DNA of 15,347 nt from Galactobacter sp. (lineage in GTDB: Bacteria > Actinomycetota > Actinomycetes > Actinomycetales > Micrococcaceae), in contig NZ_JALAGT010000119.1 in NCBI RefSeq assembly GCF_022712295.1, forward strand, positions 1 through 15,347, in the 5' to 3' direction. This document shows positions 6,945-12,957 of this stretch, piece after piece; the first letter of the stretch is position 1, and every line of letters starts with the position of its first letter. The position numbers and the translations under genes were made by a program. The notes beneath the pieces are model-generated. The model worked only from the letters and a program-made list of their open reading frames with translations. It searched no databases and was not told the origin of the DNA.

Positions 6945-6984
6945 ATCATAGGCCAGCTGTTGCCTATAGACCAGTGGTGCCTTA
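6945..6984 (-). promoter_or_regulatory. tetR promoter (TATGAT -10) with shared TetR operator
   Basis: On the minus strand TATGAT (6950-6945) lies 6 nt before the tetR ATG, so transcription would start at or next to the A of the start codon. No good -35 is visible. The site TATAGACCAGTGGTGCCTTA (6965-6984, read on the plus strand) contains ACCA-G-TGGT symmetry and matches the SDR promoter site at 14 of 20 bases. It covers the -35 region of this promoter, fitting autorepression. Confidence 0.5.
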
Positions 6985-7143
6985 ATGTCGCTTTGGTCAT
7001 GCGGACCGCAGGTTTCATGTTGAATGGAGAGTTGTGCGGCACCGGCGCGCAACGTCGGCTCGATTCCCAACTTCAGCGCAGAACTGCGATTTCGGCTGAA
7101 GCTAGAAATCCCGCCGACGTTAGGACGCTGGACGTCAGACAGA

Positions 7144-7180
7144 AGCGGCGGCCAAGGGACTCAATCCTTGGGCCGCCGCT
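7144..7180 (-). terminator. Terminator downstream of the cupin gene
   Basis: The arms starting AGCGGCGGCC (from 7144) and ending GGCCGCCGCT (to 7180) pair over 14 positions with one bulged base, around a loop of about 8 nt. It starts 22 nt past the minus-strand stop at 7202 and is followed on that strand by TCTGTCTG. It ends the FAD oxidase-cupin operon. Confidence 0.75.
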
Positions 7181-7201
7181 GTGCCGAACGCGTGCAGGAA
7201 A

Positions 7202-7570
7202 TCAGGCCAGGTAGAGCTTCCGCAGCGTCTCGGTGATTCTCCAGGTGGTCTTCATGCCTTCGGCCAGGCGCACCACGGAGCCAGGTCGCAGTTCCAACGT
7301 TGCGGCAGGAGAGTCACCGAAGGCCTCGATCTCAACCGACCCGTGTCCGGAGAGCACCACGAAGATCTCGTCGGCCTCCACGTCCGTGGATGTGCCCACC
7401 GTGTGCTCCCAGAGCCCGAATTCGGTTCCACCCAGAGCACCGAGCTCCACAGCACCTGCCTCAGGCGAACCCGAAACCACAGCGGAACCCAGCGATTCCA
7501 GCGGCACCTCGGCAGCCAGGCCGTCCAGTACAACACCCGCGCGCAGCGCGGATCCCGAAGCCCCGCTCAC
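7202..7570 (-). CDS. Small cupin-domain protein coupled to the FAD oxidoreductase
   Basis: The product is 122 aa starting at a GTG (7570-7568) that overlaps the TGA of the upstream gene (GTGA, 4-nt overlap), indicating translational coupling; the longer open frame upstream is only the shadow of the FAD gene. The sequence is a single small beta-barrel cupin of the DUF861/EutQ-like group: a GLWEHTVGTSTDVEADEIFVVLSG strand set (about 52-75), GSVEIE, ELRPGSVVRLAEGMKTTWRI (about 92-111) and a closing LRKLYLA. The usual metal-binding His residues of motif 1 are sparse (one His in WEHTVG and one in GHG, plus E70), so enzymatic activity is uncertain. It may bind or process an amine-derived intermediate made by the oxidase, or act as a sensor. 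Both are inference from the operon. Confidence 0.8.
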   Translation of the reverse strand: MSGASGSALRAGVVLDGLAAEVPLESLGSAVVSGSPEAGAVELGALGGTEFGLWEHTVGTSTDVEADEIFVVLSGHGSVEIEAFGDSPAATLELRPGSVVRLAEGMKTTWRITETLRKLYLA

Positions 7571-9009
7571 GAGTCGAAGCCCATCTTCAGGGCGTCCATG
7601 ACGCGGAGGAACGGCCCGCGCTTGCCGTCGTTGCGGTCCGCCTTGACCATGGCTGCGGTCATCATCTTCACGCCGATCCAGGCCACGGGCTCCGGGGGGA
7701 ACGGCTTGGGCTTCTTCTTCACGATCTGCAGTTCGGTGAGCTCGGTCTTCTCTCCCGAGAGGAGGTCGAGCATGACCTTGGCACCGAAGCGGGTGGCGCC
7801 CACTCCCAGGCCGGTGAAGCCGGCGGCGGAGGCGACCTTGCCGCCCATCGCCTTGTCGAAGAAGGCGAAGAAGCGCGAGCACGTGTCGATGGCACCGCCC
7901 CAGGCGTGGGAGAACTTGATGTCGCCGACCTCGGGGAAGGTGCCCATGAAGTGCGCTGCCAGCTTGCGGAAGGTCTCCGGGTGTTGGTCGTACTCGGGGC
8001 GCATGGTGCGCCCGTAGTGGTACACGGCGTCATAGCCGCCGAAGAGGATGCGGGTCTTCCCATCCGCGTCCACGGTGGGGCGGGAGTAGTGGAAGCGGTT
8101 GGTCATGTCCGCCAGACCCTGGCCGTTCTTCCAGCCGATGGCCTCCAACTGCTCATCCGCCAGGGGTTCGGTCATCAACGCGTGGTCGTAGACGGGCACG
8201 GTGAAGAGGCGGTTGCGCTTGAGCAGCGACGGGAACACGTTGGTTCCCAGCGCCACGCGGGCCGCGTGGACGCGTCCGTTGGCGGTGGAGAGGATGACGG
8301 TGTCGCCCTCGTCCGAGATGTCATTGACTTGTGAGTGCTCGTAGATCTTCACGCCCAGCTCCAGGCAGACGCGCTTGAGCTCCCAGGCCAGCTTGGCGGG
8401 GTGCACCAGGCAGGTCTCCTTCTCCCAGTAGCCGCCCAGGAAGAGTGGGGAGTTGATCTGTTCACGGGTCTGCTGGGGGTCCAATCGACCCTCGTCGGAG
8501 GGGCCTTCCGCCATCTCGTCCAGCCACTCGACCTCGTGCGGGTTCACGCCCACGTTGAGGGTGCCGGGCTGCACCCAGTCGCAGTCCATGGTGTAACGCT
8601 TGACGGTCTCGGCCATCTCCATGAGGTTCTCGGAGCCGAGCTCGGTCAGACGGGCGTTCTCCTTGGGGAAGTGGTGCTCGCCGTTGGACTCGCCGTGGAC
8701 CAGGGAGGACTCCACGAAGCCGCCGTTGCGGGAGGAGGCGGCCCAGCCGATGTGGTGGCCCTCGAGCAGGACCACGTCGCGCTGGGGGTCGCGTTCCTTG
8801 GCGATCAGCGCGGTCCACAGGCCGGAGTAGCCGCCGCCGACCACGGCGAGATCGGTGTGGACGTCCCCGGAGAGGGCGGGGAGCGCGTCGGGACCCTGCG
8901 CCTCGTCCGACCAGTAGGGCTCGTGCGAGGCGCCTGCCAGTGCGGCGTCGATGCGCGCGTCGGGGATCTCTTGCTCAACGCGGTCGTAGGCGGTGGTCCG
9001 GGACGTCAT
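7567..9009 (-). CDS. FAD-dependent amine oxidoreductase (DAO family, PuuB-like)
   Basis: The product is 480 aa. The D-amino-acid-oxidase fold is shown by DLAVVGGGYSGLWTALIA (53-70, dinucleotide-binding GGGYSG), the E83 that binds the FAD ribose, the WAASSRNGGF segment (89-98) near the flavin, and a C-terminal GFTGLGVGATRFGAKVMLDLL that closes over FAD. The whole resembles gamma-glutamylputrescine oxidase (PuuB) and related oxidases of actinobacteria, which oxidise a primary or secondary amine to an aldehyde with release of H2O2 or reduction of an acceptor. Start at 9009: GAGGA lies about 11 nt upstream and the candidate -10 (9032-9037) would place the transcript start near 9025. An ATG at 9027 (13 or so extra codons) is possible but would sit at that transcript start. 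Co-operonic with the cupin; next to a transaminase that could share an amine pathway. The substrate is inferred, not shown. Confidence 0.9.
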   Translation of the reverse strand: MTSRTTAYDRVEQEIPDARIDAALAGASHEPYWSDEAQGPDALPALSGDVHTDLAVVGGGYSGLWTALIAKERDPQRDVVLLEGHHIGWAASSRNGGFVESSLVHGESNGEHHFPKENARLTELGSENLMEMAETVKRYTMDCDWVQPGTLNVGVNPHEVEWLDEMAEGPSDEGRLDPQQTREQINSPLFLGGYWEKETCLVHPAKLAWELKRVCLELGVKIYEHSQVNDISDEGDTVILSTANGRVHAARVALGTNVFPSLLKRNRLFTVPVYDHALMTEPLADEQLEAIGWKNGQGLADMTNRFHYSRPTVDADGKTRILFGGYDAVYHYGRTMRPEYDQHPETFRKLAAHFMGTFPEVGDIKFSHAWGGAIDTCSRFFAFFDKAMGGKVASAAGFTGLGVGATRFGAKVMLDLLSGEKTELTELQIVKKKPKPFPPEPVAWIGVKMMTAAMVKADRNDGKRGPFLRVMDALKMGFDS

Positions 9010-9027
9010 ATCTGCTTGATTCCTCAT

Positions 9028-9085
9028 TCGGTATATACCGACCATTTGGTCGGTTTCGTGATCCACACCCTACCGGACGGTCGGT
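9028..9085 (-). promoter_or_regulatory. Overlapping palindromic operators at the amine-oxidase promoter
   Basis: Two perfect palindromes overlap: TCGGTATATACCGA (9028-9041) and ACCGACCATTTGGTCGGT (9037-9054; 8-bp arms around TT). A third imperfect copy, ACCGGACGGTCGGT, lies at 9072-9085. The TATATA inside the first palindrome (9032-9037) is a plausible -10 box for the oxidase gene, and the second palindrome would fill the -10/-35 spacer; no good -35 is visible. The ACCGACC/GGTCGGT type of symmetry is common for TetR-family operators. The cognate regulator is not obvious in this window: the TetR at 6267 has a different motif. Confidence 0.6.
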
Positions 9086-9115
9086 TCCATGGGAAGTAGT
9101 AGGCATGAAACACAA

Positions 9116-9169
9116 GGCCCGACGACGGGAGCCCGCCTACCAGCGGTAGGCAAGCCCCGTCGTCGGGCC
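9116..9169 (-). terminator. Two-level hairpin terminator after the aminotransferase
   Basis: An outer stem pairs 9116-9129 with 9156-9169 (14 perfect bp, GGCCCGACGACGGG). Inside it a second perfect hairpin pairs GCCTACC (9135-9141) with GGTAGGC (9145-9151). It lies about 30 nt past the aminotransferase stop and separates that gene from the oxidase promoter. Confidence 0.8.
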
Positions 9170-9199
9170 CAGGAACAGGTGGCTACGTCACCTGGAGGA

Positions 9200-10609
9200 T
9201 CAGAGGTAGTTCTCCGCCTCCGTCAGCACGGAACGCAGGATGGACTCGATCTCGTCGAACTCCGGCTGAGCGATGGTCAGCGGCGGGGCCAACTGGATGA
9301 CCGGGTCGCCACGGTCATCCGCACGGCAGTAGAGGCCGGCGTCGTAGAGCGCGGTGGAGAGGAAGCCGCGCAGCAGGCGCTCCGACTCGTCCTCGTTGAA
9401 CGTCTCCTTGGTGGCCTTGTCCTTGACCATCTCGATTCCGTAGAAGTAGCCGTCGCCGCGGACGTCACCCACGATCGGCAGATCCAGCAACTTGGACAGC
9501 GTGGACTTGAACGCCGCCTTGTTGTCAGCCACGTGCTGGTTCAGGCCCTCACGCTCGAAGATGTCGAGGTTGGCCATCGCCACGGCCGCGGAGACCGGGT
9601 GCCCGCCGAAGGTGTAGCCGTGGTAGAAGGTGGTGTCCCCGTGCGCGAAATCCTCGAACAGGCGGTCGGAGGCGATCATGGCGCCGATCGGGGAGTAGCC
9701 GGAGGTCAGGCCCTTGGCGCAGGTGATGATGTCCGGCGTGTAGCCGTAGTCATTGCACGCGAACATGGACCCGATGCGACCGAAGGCGCAGATGACCTCG
9801 TCGGAGACCAGAAGGACGTCGTACTCGTCGCAGATCTCCCGCACACGCTGGAAGTATCCGGGCGGCGGCGGGAAGCAGCCGCCGGAGTTCTGCACCGGCT
9901 CGAGGAAGACGGCGGCCACGGAGTCGGGGCCTTCGAACTCGATCTGCTCACGGATGCGCTCCGCTGCCCAGATACCGAAGTCCTCCTCGGAGGAGTTGTG
10001 GTCCTCCGGCGCGCGGTAGAAGTTGGTGTTCGGCACGCGGAAAGTTCCGGGAACCAGCGGTTCGAAGGGCTCCTTCATCCCGGGGATGGAGGTGATGGCC
10101 AGGGCGCCCTGCGGGGTGCCGTGGTAGGCCAGCGCACGGGAGATGACCTTGGTCTTGGACGGCTTGCCCTTCAGCTTCCAGTGCTGCTTGGCCAGCTTGA
10201 AGGCGGACTCCACGGCCTCACCGCCACCGGTGGTGAAGAAGACGCGGTTCAGGTCGCCGGGGGCGTAGCCTGCCAGGCGCTCGGCCAGATCGATGCCGGG
10301 CTCGTGGGCGTAGGACCACAGCGGCATGAAGGCCAGCTTCTCCGCCTGCTTGGCGGCAGCCTGAGCCAGTTCCTCACGGCCGTGGCCCACCTGGACCACG
10401 AAGAGTCCGGCCAGGCCATCGATGTATTCCTTGCCCTGGTCGTCGTAGATGTGGTGTCCCTTACCGCGCACGATGGTGGGCACGGGCTGGTTGTTCTGCA
10501 CGATCCCGCTGTGGCGGGCCATGTGCATCCACAAGTGATCACGGGCGGCCTGCTGCCGCGGAGTGCCCTTGGGAGTGGTGTTGGTGGTTTGCGTATCTAT
10601 GGTGGTCAT
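9200..10609 (-). CDS. Class III PLP-dependent aminotransferase (polyamine/omega-amino type)
   Basis: The product is 469 aa, typical of the omega-aminotransferase group. It transfers an amino group from an amine such as putrescine, GABA or beta-alanine to a keto acid using pyridoxal phosphate. Seen in order: HMARHSG at the N-terminal lid, GGGEAVESAFKLA (128-140, phosphate contact), RALAYHG (158-164), FLEPVQNSGG (235-244), SDEVICAFGRIG (269-280, D270 contacts the PLP nitrogen), and CAKGLTSGYSPIGA (297-310) with K299 as the Schiff-base lysine; FYHGYTFGGHPVSAA follows. The architecture matches putrescine-pyruvate transaminase (SpuC)-like proteins best by eye, but substrate calls in this family are unreliable. 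The ATG at 10609 overlaps the stop of the Lrp gene (ATGA), with GGGGA about 6 nt upstream, so the two are translationally coupled. Confidence 0.93.
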   Translation of the reverse strand: MTTIDTQTTNTTPKGTPRQQAARDHLWMHMARHSGIVQNNQPVPTIVRGKGHHIYDDQGKEYIDGLAGLFVVQVGHGREELAQAAAKQAEKLAFMPLWSYAHEPGIDLAERLAGYAPGDLNRVFFTTGGGEAVESAFKLAKQHWKLKGKPSKTKVISRALAYHGTPQGALAITSIPGMKEPFEPLVPGTFRVPNTNFYRAPEDHNSSEEDFGIWAAERIREQIEFEGPDSVAAVFLEPVQNSGGCFPPPPGYFQRVREICDEYDVLLVSDEVICAFGRIGSMFACNDYGYTPDIITCAKGLTSGYSPIGAMIASDRLFEDFAHGDTTFYHGYTFGGHPVSAAVAMANLDIFEREGLNQHVADNKAAFKSTLSKLLDLPIVGDVRGDGYFYGIEMVKDKATKETFNEDESERLLRGFLSTALYDAGLYCRADDRGDPVIQLAPPLTIAQPEFDEIESILRSVLTEAENYL

Positions 10610-11076
10610 CGCGTTCCCCAGTTGTAGGACTGATAGCGCAGAGACAGGTAGACCAAGGTGTCCGTGTCGGTCACCCCGTCCACGCCTCTGATGGTGGTGA
10701 TGATGCGCAGCAGGTCCTGGTCATCCTCTGCGACGACCTCTGCAAGGACGTCGTAGCGGCCGGCCGTGACCACGCAGTAGTTGACCTCGGGTAGCTCCGC
10801 GATCGCGTCGGCGATCTCGGGGATCAATCCCGTGGTGTCGATGCCGATCATGGCCTGCCGGGCAAAGCCCATCTGCAGGGGATCGGTGACGGCAACGATC
10901 TGCATGGCGCCGGCTTCGACCAGGCGCTGCACTCGTTGCCTGGTGGCGGCCTCGCTCAGCCCCACTGCCTTACCGATGGCAGCGTAGGAGCGGCGGCCGT
11001 CCTCCTGGAGCTGTTCCACGATGGCCTTGTTCGTGGCATCGAGCTCCAGGCCTGGCAACGAAAAATTGTTGGCCAT
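10606..11076 (-). CDS. Lrp/AsnC-family transcriptional regulator
   Basis: The product is 156 aa, the normal size for Lrp/AsnC. The N-terminal helix-turn-helix spans about 12-60 (LDATNKAIVEQLQEDGRRS, SYAAIGKAVGLSEAATRQRVQRLVEAG, recognition helix about 41-53). The C-terminal RAM effector/oligomer domain (about 70-150) shows IGID, TAGRYDVLAEVVAEDDQDLLRII and the closing VYLSLRYQSYNW. Such regulators sense amino acids or related amines and usually control the adjacent catabolic gene, here the overlapping aminotransferase. The ribosome site is poor (AGAAG close to the ATG; GGGAGG about 15 nt away). The 217-bp gap to the divergent MarR gene holds the probable promoter and repeats such as CAACAGTTG (11150 region) that could be its own sites. 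Confidence 0.93.
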   Translation of the reverse strand: MANNFSLPGLELDATNKAIVEQLQEDGRRSYAAIGKAVGLSEAATRQRVQRLVEAGAMQIVAVTDPLQMGFARQAMIGIDTTGLIPEIADAIAELPEVNYCVVTAGRYDVLAEVVAEDDQDLLRIITTIRGVDGVTDTDTLVYLSLRYQSYNWGTR

Positions 11077-11129
11077 AGGCTTCTATCAACCCTCCCGTGC
11101 AGGTCATCGATCGTGAACCTGACAACAGC

Positions 11130-11158
11130 AGCCTACACGGATGAAATCAACAGTTGAA
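11130..11158 (-). promoter_or_regulatory. Candidate promoter of the lrp-aminotransferase operon
   Basis: On the minus strand TTCAAC (11158-11153) and TAGGCT (11135-11130) are separated by 17 bp and would start transcription about 45 nt before the lrp ATG. TAGGCT fits the actinobacterial TANNNT -10 pattern; the -35 is weak. The neighbouring short repeats (CAACAGTTG, and TTGAA twice at 11154-11169) may bind the regulator. Confidence 0.4.
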
Positions 11159-11293
11159 TAGCGTTTGAACAACGAAATCCATTGACAGGGGGCCGTCCGG
11201 CCTGGCGAATCAGAAGGCGAGAGGCCCGCTACCTCGCCGGTAACGCCGCAAGGCATTGAACCGAGCCGCCCTGGATCTGCCACCATAGGCAGC

Positions 11294-11839
11294 GTGAGTG
11301 AACAAGTTCCCAACTGGCTTAATCCCCAGGAGCGCGCCGCCTGGCTGTCCCTGCTGGAGATCTCCATGCGGTTGCCCGGTGAACTCGATTCCAGGCTGCA
11401 ACGCGAGGCAGGAGTGACGCTTTTCGAGTACCACGTGCTCGCGATGCTCTCAGAGGTGGATGGCGGCACGCTGCCGATGACCGCGCTGTCCGAACTCTCT
11501 TATTCCTCCCTCTCCCGCCTCAGCCACGTGGTCAAGAAGCTCGAGACCCGCGGATACGTCACCCGTCGCCGCTCCGGGAAGGACGCTCGCGTGACCGTGG
11601 TGGAACTCACGAACACCGGAATGAGCATGCTGAGGAAGCTGGCGCCCACCCATGTTGACGACGTGCGGGATCTGGTCTTCGACTCCCTCGACGAGCGCGA
11701 TGTCGCGGATCTGCGCCGTGTGGGGCGCAAGCTGGTGGCCCGAGCAGACCCGGACAACTGGACCCTCTCGGAGGGTGAGTCGGGTCAGGGGCCCGTCCAT
11801 CCCGCCTTGAAGCCTGGTGACACTGACAACAGGGTTTGA
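11294..11839 (+). CDS. MarR-family transcriptional regulator
   Basis: The product is 181 aa with a GTG start at 11294. It is a winged-helix dimer of the MarR family: an N-terminal dimerisation helix (WLSLLEISMRLPGELDSRLQREAG, 17-40), LFEYHVLAMLSEV, helix-turn-helix TALSELSYSSLSRLSHVVKKLETRGYV (about 63-89), the wing RRRSGKDARVTVVELTNTG (91-109) with the conserved D-x-R, and a long C-terminal helix. It has no Cys, so it is not a thiol-switch sensor of the OhrR kind. The tail after about 155 is acidic and probably disordered. The ribosome site is weak. A TTGACA at 11182-11187 could be its -35, but the matching -10 is poor. The gene is divergent from lrp, and its stop overlaps the probable rpmB-operon promoter. 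Its targets are unknown. Confidence 0.92.
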   Translation: MSEQVPNWLNPQERAAWLSLLEISMRLPGELDSRLQREAGVTLFEYHVLAMLSEVDGGTLPMTALSELSYSSLSRLSHVVKKLETRGYVTRRRSGKDARVTVVELTNTGMSMLRKLAPTHVDDVRDLVFDSLDERDVADLRRVGRKLVARADPDNWTLSEGESGQGPVHPALKPGDTDNRV

Positions 11840-11865
11840 GTCCCGGCCGGCCGCTGGACTAGGAT
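11836..11865 (+). promoter_or_regulatory. Candidate promoter of the rpmB-rpmG-rpsN operon
   Basis: TTGAGT (11836-11841) and TAGGAT (11860-11865) are 18 bp apart, a good actinobacterial sigma-A-type pair that overlaps the marR stop codon. Transcription would begin near 11872, leaving a leader of about 300 nt before rpmB. An internal promoter closer to rpmB cannot be excluded. Confidence 0.45.
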
Positions 11866-11871
11866 GGTCTG

Positions 11872-12178
11872 GCGTTCTGTGCGCGCCCGAATGCTGTCCT
11901 GATCAGGGATCGGATGAAGGCGTGTAGCAGCCCGCGCACACGGAAGAACGGTACCGACCGCTGTAGAGGGAAAACTACGGCAACGGGTGCCGGGACCACC
12001 TGGCTTATATGCACCGGGATGGAACTTCGGCTGGCTCTCACCCAGCCTGGACCTCACGTTGTCAGAGAAGCTCGGTGTCCCCAACTGGGTGGCGGGACCT
12101 GCGAATCTTCGACCACGTCATGTGGCCGGCTTCAAGGGAACCGCTTAAAACACACTGACAAACACTGGAGGAGTGATC
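11872..12178 (+). other. Long non-coding stretch / possible leader RNA upstream of rpmB
   Basis: No convincing gene lies between marR and rpmB; short frames here lack ribosome sites or family resemblance. The region includes a hairpin GGCTGG-N7-CCAGCC (12029-12047) and an AT-richer start before the GGAGGAG site of rpmB. No palindrome resembling an actinobacterial Zur box (TGAAAATGATTTTCA type) is visible by eye. If transcribed from the candidate promoter at 11836 it would be a leader of about 300 nt that could fold into a control structure, but no known riboswitch or r-protein leader was recognised. Confidence 0.35.
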
Positions 12179-12415
12179 ATGGCAGCACGTTGCCAGGTGA
12201 CCGGTGCAGTGCCCGGATTCGGACACAGCATCTCCCACTCGCACCGCCGCAATAAGCGTCGGTTCGACCCGAACATCCAGAAGAAGCGTTACTTCGTCCC
12301 GTCCCTGGGCCGCACCATCACGCTGAATCTGTCCGTCAAGGGCATCAAGACCATCGACGCACGCGGCATCGAGTCCGTGGTCGCCGAGCTGAAGGCGAAG
12401 GGGGAGAAGTTCTGA
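12179..12415 (+). CDS. rpmB: 50S ribosomal protein L28 (zinc-free form)
   Basis: The product is 78 aa, MAARCQVTGAVPGFGHSISH at the start with SHRRNKRRFDPNIQKKRYFVP and TLNLSVKGIKTIDARGIESV following, the complete L28 fold. GGAGGAG (12167-12173) lies 5 nt upstream of the ATG; an in-frame GTG at 12173 is part of that ribosome site and not the start. Only one Cys (C5) is present, so the CxxC zinc ribbon of C+ L28 is missing. The stop TGA overlaps the rpmG ATG by one base. First gene of the three-gene ribosomal operon. Confidence 0.97.
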   Translation: MAARCQVTGAVPGFGHSISHSHRRNKRRFDPNIQKKRYFVPSLGRTITLNLSVKGIKTIDARGIESVVAELKAKGEKF

Positions 12416-12582
12416 TGGCAAAGTCTCAGGATGTCCGCCCGATCATCAAGCTCAAGTCGACCGCAGGCACCGGGTACACCTACGTGACCCGTAAGAACCG
12501 TCGCAACAACCCCGACCGCATCGTGCTCAAGAAGTACGACCCGGTTGCCCGCAAGCACGTCGATTTCCGCGAGGAGCGCTGA
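12415..12582 (+). CDS. rpmG: 50S ribosomal protein L33 (zinc-free form)
   Basis: The product is 55 aa: start MAKSQDVRPIIKLKSTAGTG, then YTYVTRKNRRNNPDRIVLKKYDP and end HVDFREER. This is the full L33 family length. All four zinc-ligand cysteines of C+ L33 are absent; the first pair is replaced by the YTYVTRKNRRN stretch. Its ATG overlaps the rpmB stop by one nucleotide (TGATG), so translation is coupled. A single base separates its stop from the rpsN ATG. Confidence 0.97.
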   Translation: MAKSQDVRPIIKLKSTAGTGYTYVTRKNRRNNPDRIVLKKYDPVARKHVDFREER

Positions 12583-12583
12583 G

Positions 12584-12889
12584 ATGGCCAAGAAGTCCAA
12601 GATTGCCAAGAACGAGCAGCGCAAGGTTCTCGTGGAGCGTTACGCCGAGCGTCGCGCCGAGCTGAAGAAGACCCTTGTCGACGAGAACGCCACCGAGGAG
12701 GCCCGCGAGGCCGCCCGTGTCGGTCTGCAGAAGTTGCCACGCGACGCCTCCCCGGTGCGCGTGCGTAACCGCGACTCCATCGACGGCCGCCCCCGCGGTA
12801 CGTTCCAGAAGTTCGGTATCTCCCGCGTTCGCCTGCGCAACATGGCGCACAACGGCGAGCTGCCGGGCATCACCAAGTCCTCTTGGTGA
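12584..12889 (+). CDS. rpsN: 30S ribosomal protein S14 (long, zinc-free form)
   Basis: The product is 101 aa: MAKKSKIAKNEQRKVLVERY at the start, central LQKLPRDASPVRVRNRDSIDGRPRGTFQKFGISRVRLR (about 49-85) and the invariant ending GELPGITKSSW. The 101-aa size and absence of cysteines mark the long C-minus form; the short C+ S14 is about 61 aa with two CxxC pairs. The start follows the rpmG stop by one base; an earlier in-frame start at 12545 lies within rpmG and adds non-S14 sequence. It is followed by a hairpin terminator. Confidence 0.97.
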   Translation: MAKKSKIAKNEQRKVLVERYAERRAELKKTLVDENATEEAREAARVGLQKLPRDASPVRVRNRDSIDGRPRGTFQKFGISRVRLRNMAHNGELPGITKSSW

Positions 12890-12911
12890 GCTGCTAGCTC
12901 AAGCATTCGTC

Positions 12912-12941
12912 AGCGCCTCGACCCGTCCGGGTCGGGGCGCT
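12912..12941 (+). terminator. Terminator of the rpmB-rpmG-rpsN operon
   Basis: The 13-bp arms AGCGCCTCGACCC (12912-12924) and GGGTCGGGGCGCT (12929-12941) pair with one G-U position around GTCC, followed by TTCGTTCTT. It lies 22 nt past the rpsN stop and may also stop the convergent DUF1992 gene. Confidence 0.85.
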
Positions 12942-12957
12942 TTCGTTCTTCTCGGGA

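Noticed and set aside
7024..7090. Possible tRNA-like T-arm (GGCTCGATTCCC around 7058-7069)
   Set aside because: The flanking bases do not pair as a T-stem and no acceptor, D or anticodon arm can be drawn. Chance resemblance.
8335..10627. Long plus-strand open frames (8335-9099, 9089-10627)
   Set aside because: They are antisense shadows of the FAD oxidase and aminotransferase in high-GC sequence. They are Gly/Val/His-rich with no family resemblance and no ribosome sites.
11182..11210. TTGACA with a -10 17 bp on as the marR promoter
   Set aside because: The -35 is perfect but the -10 (GCGAAT) matches poorly, and no alternative spacing improves it.
11872..12178. Zur box or known riboswitch upstream of rpmB
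   Set aside because: No TGAAAATGATTTTCA-like palindrome and no recognisable riboswitch core was found by eye. Left as an unassigned leader.
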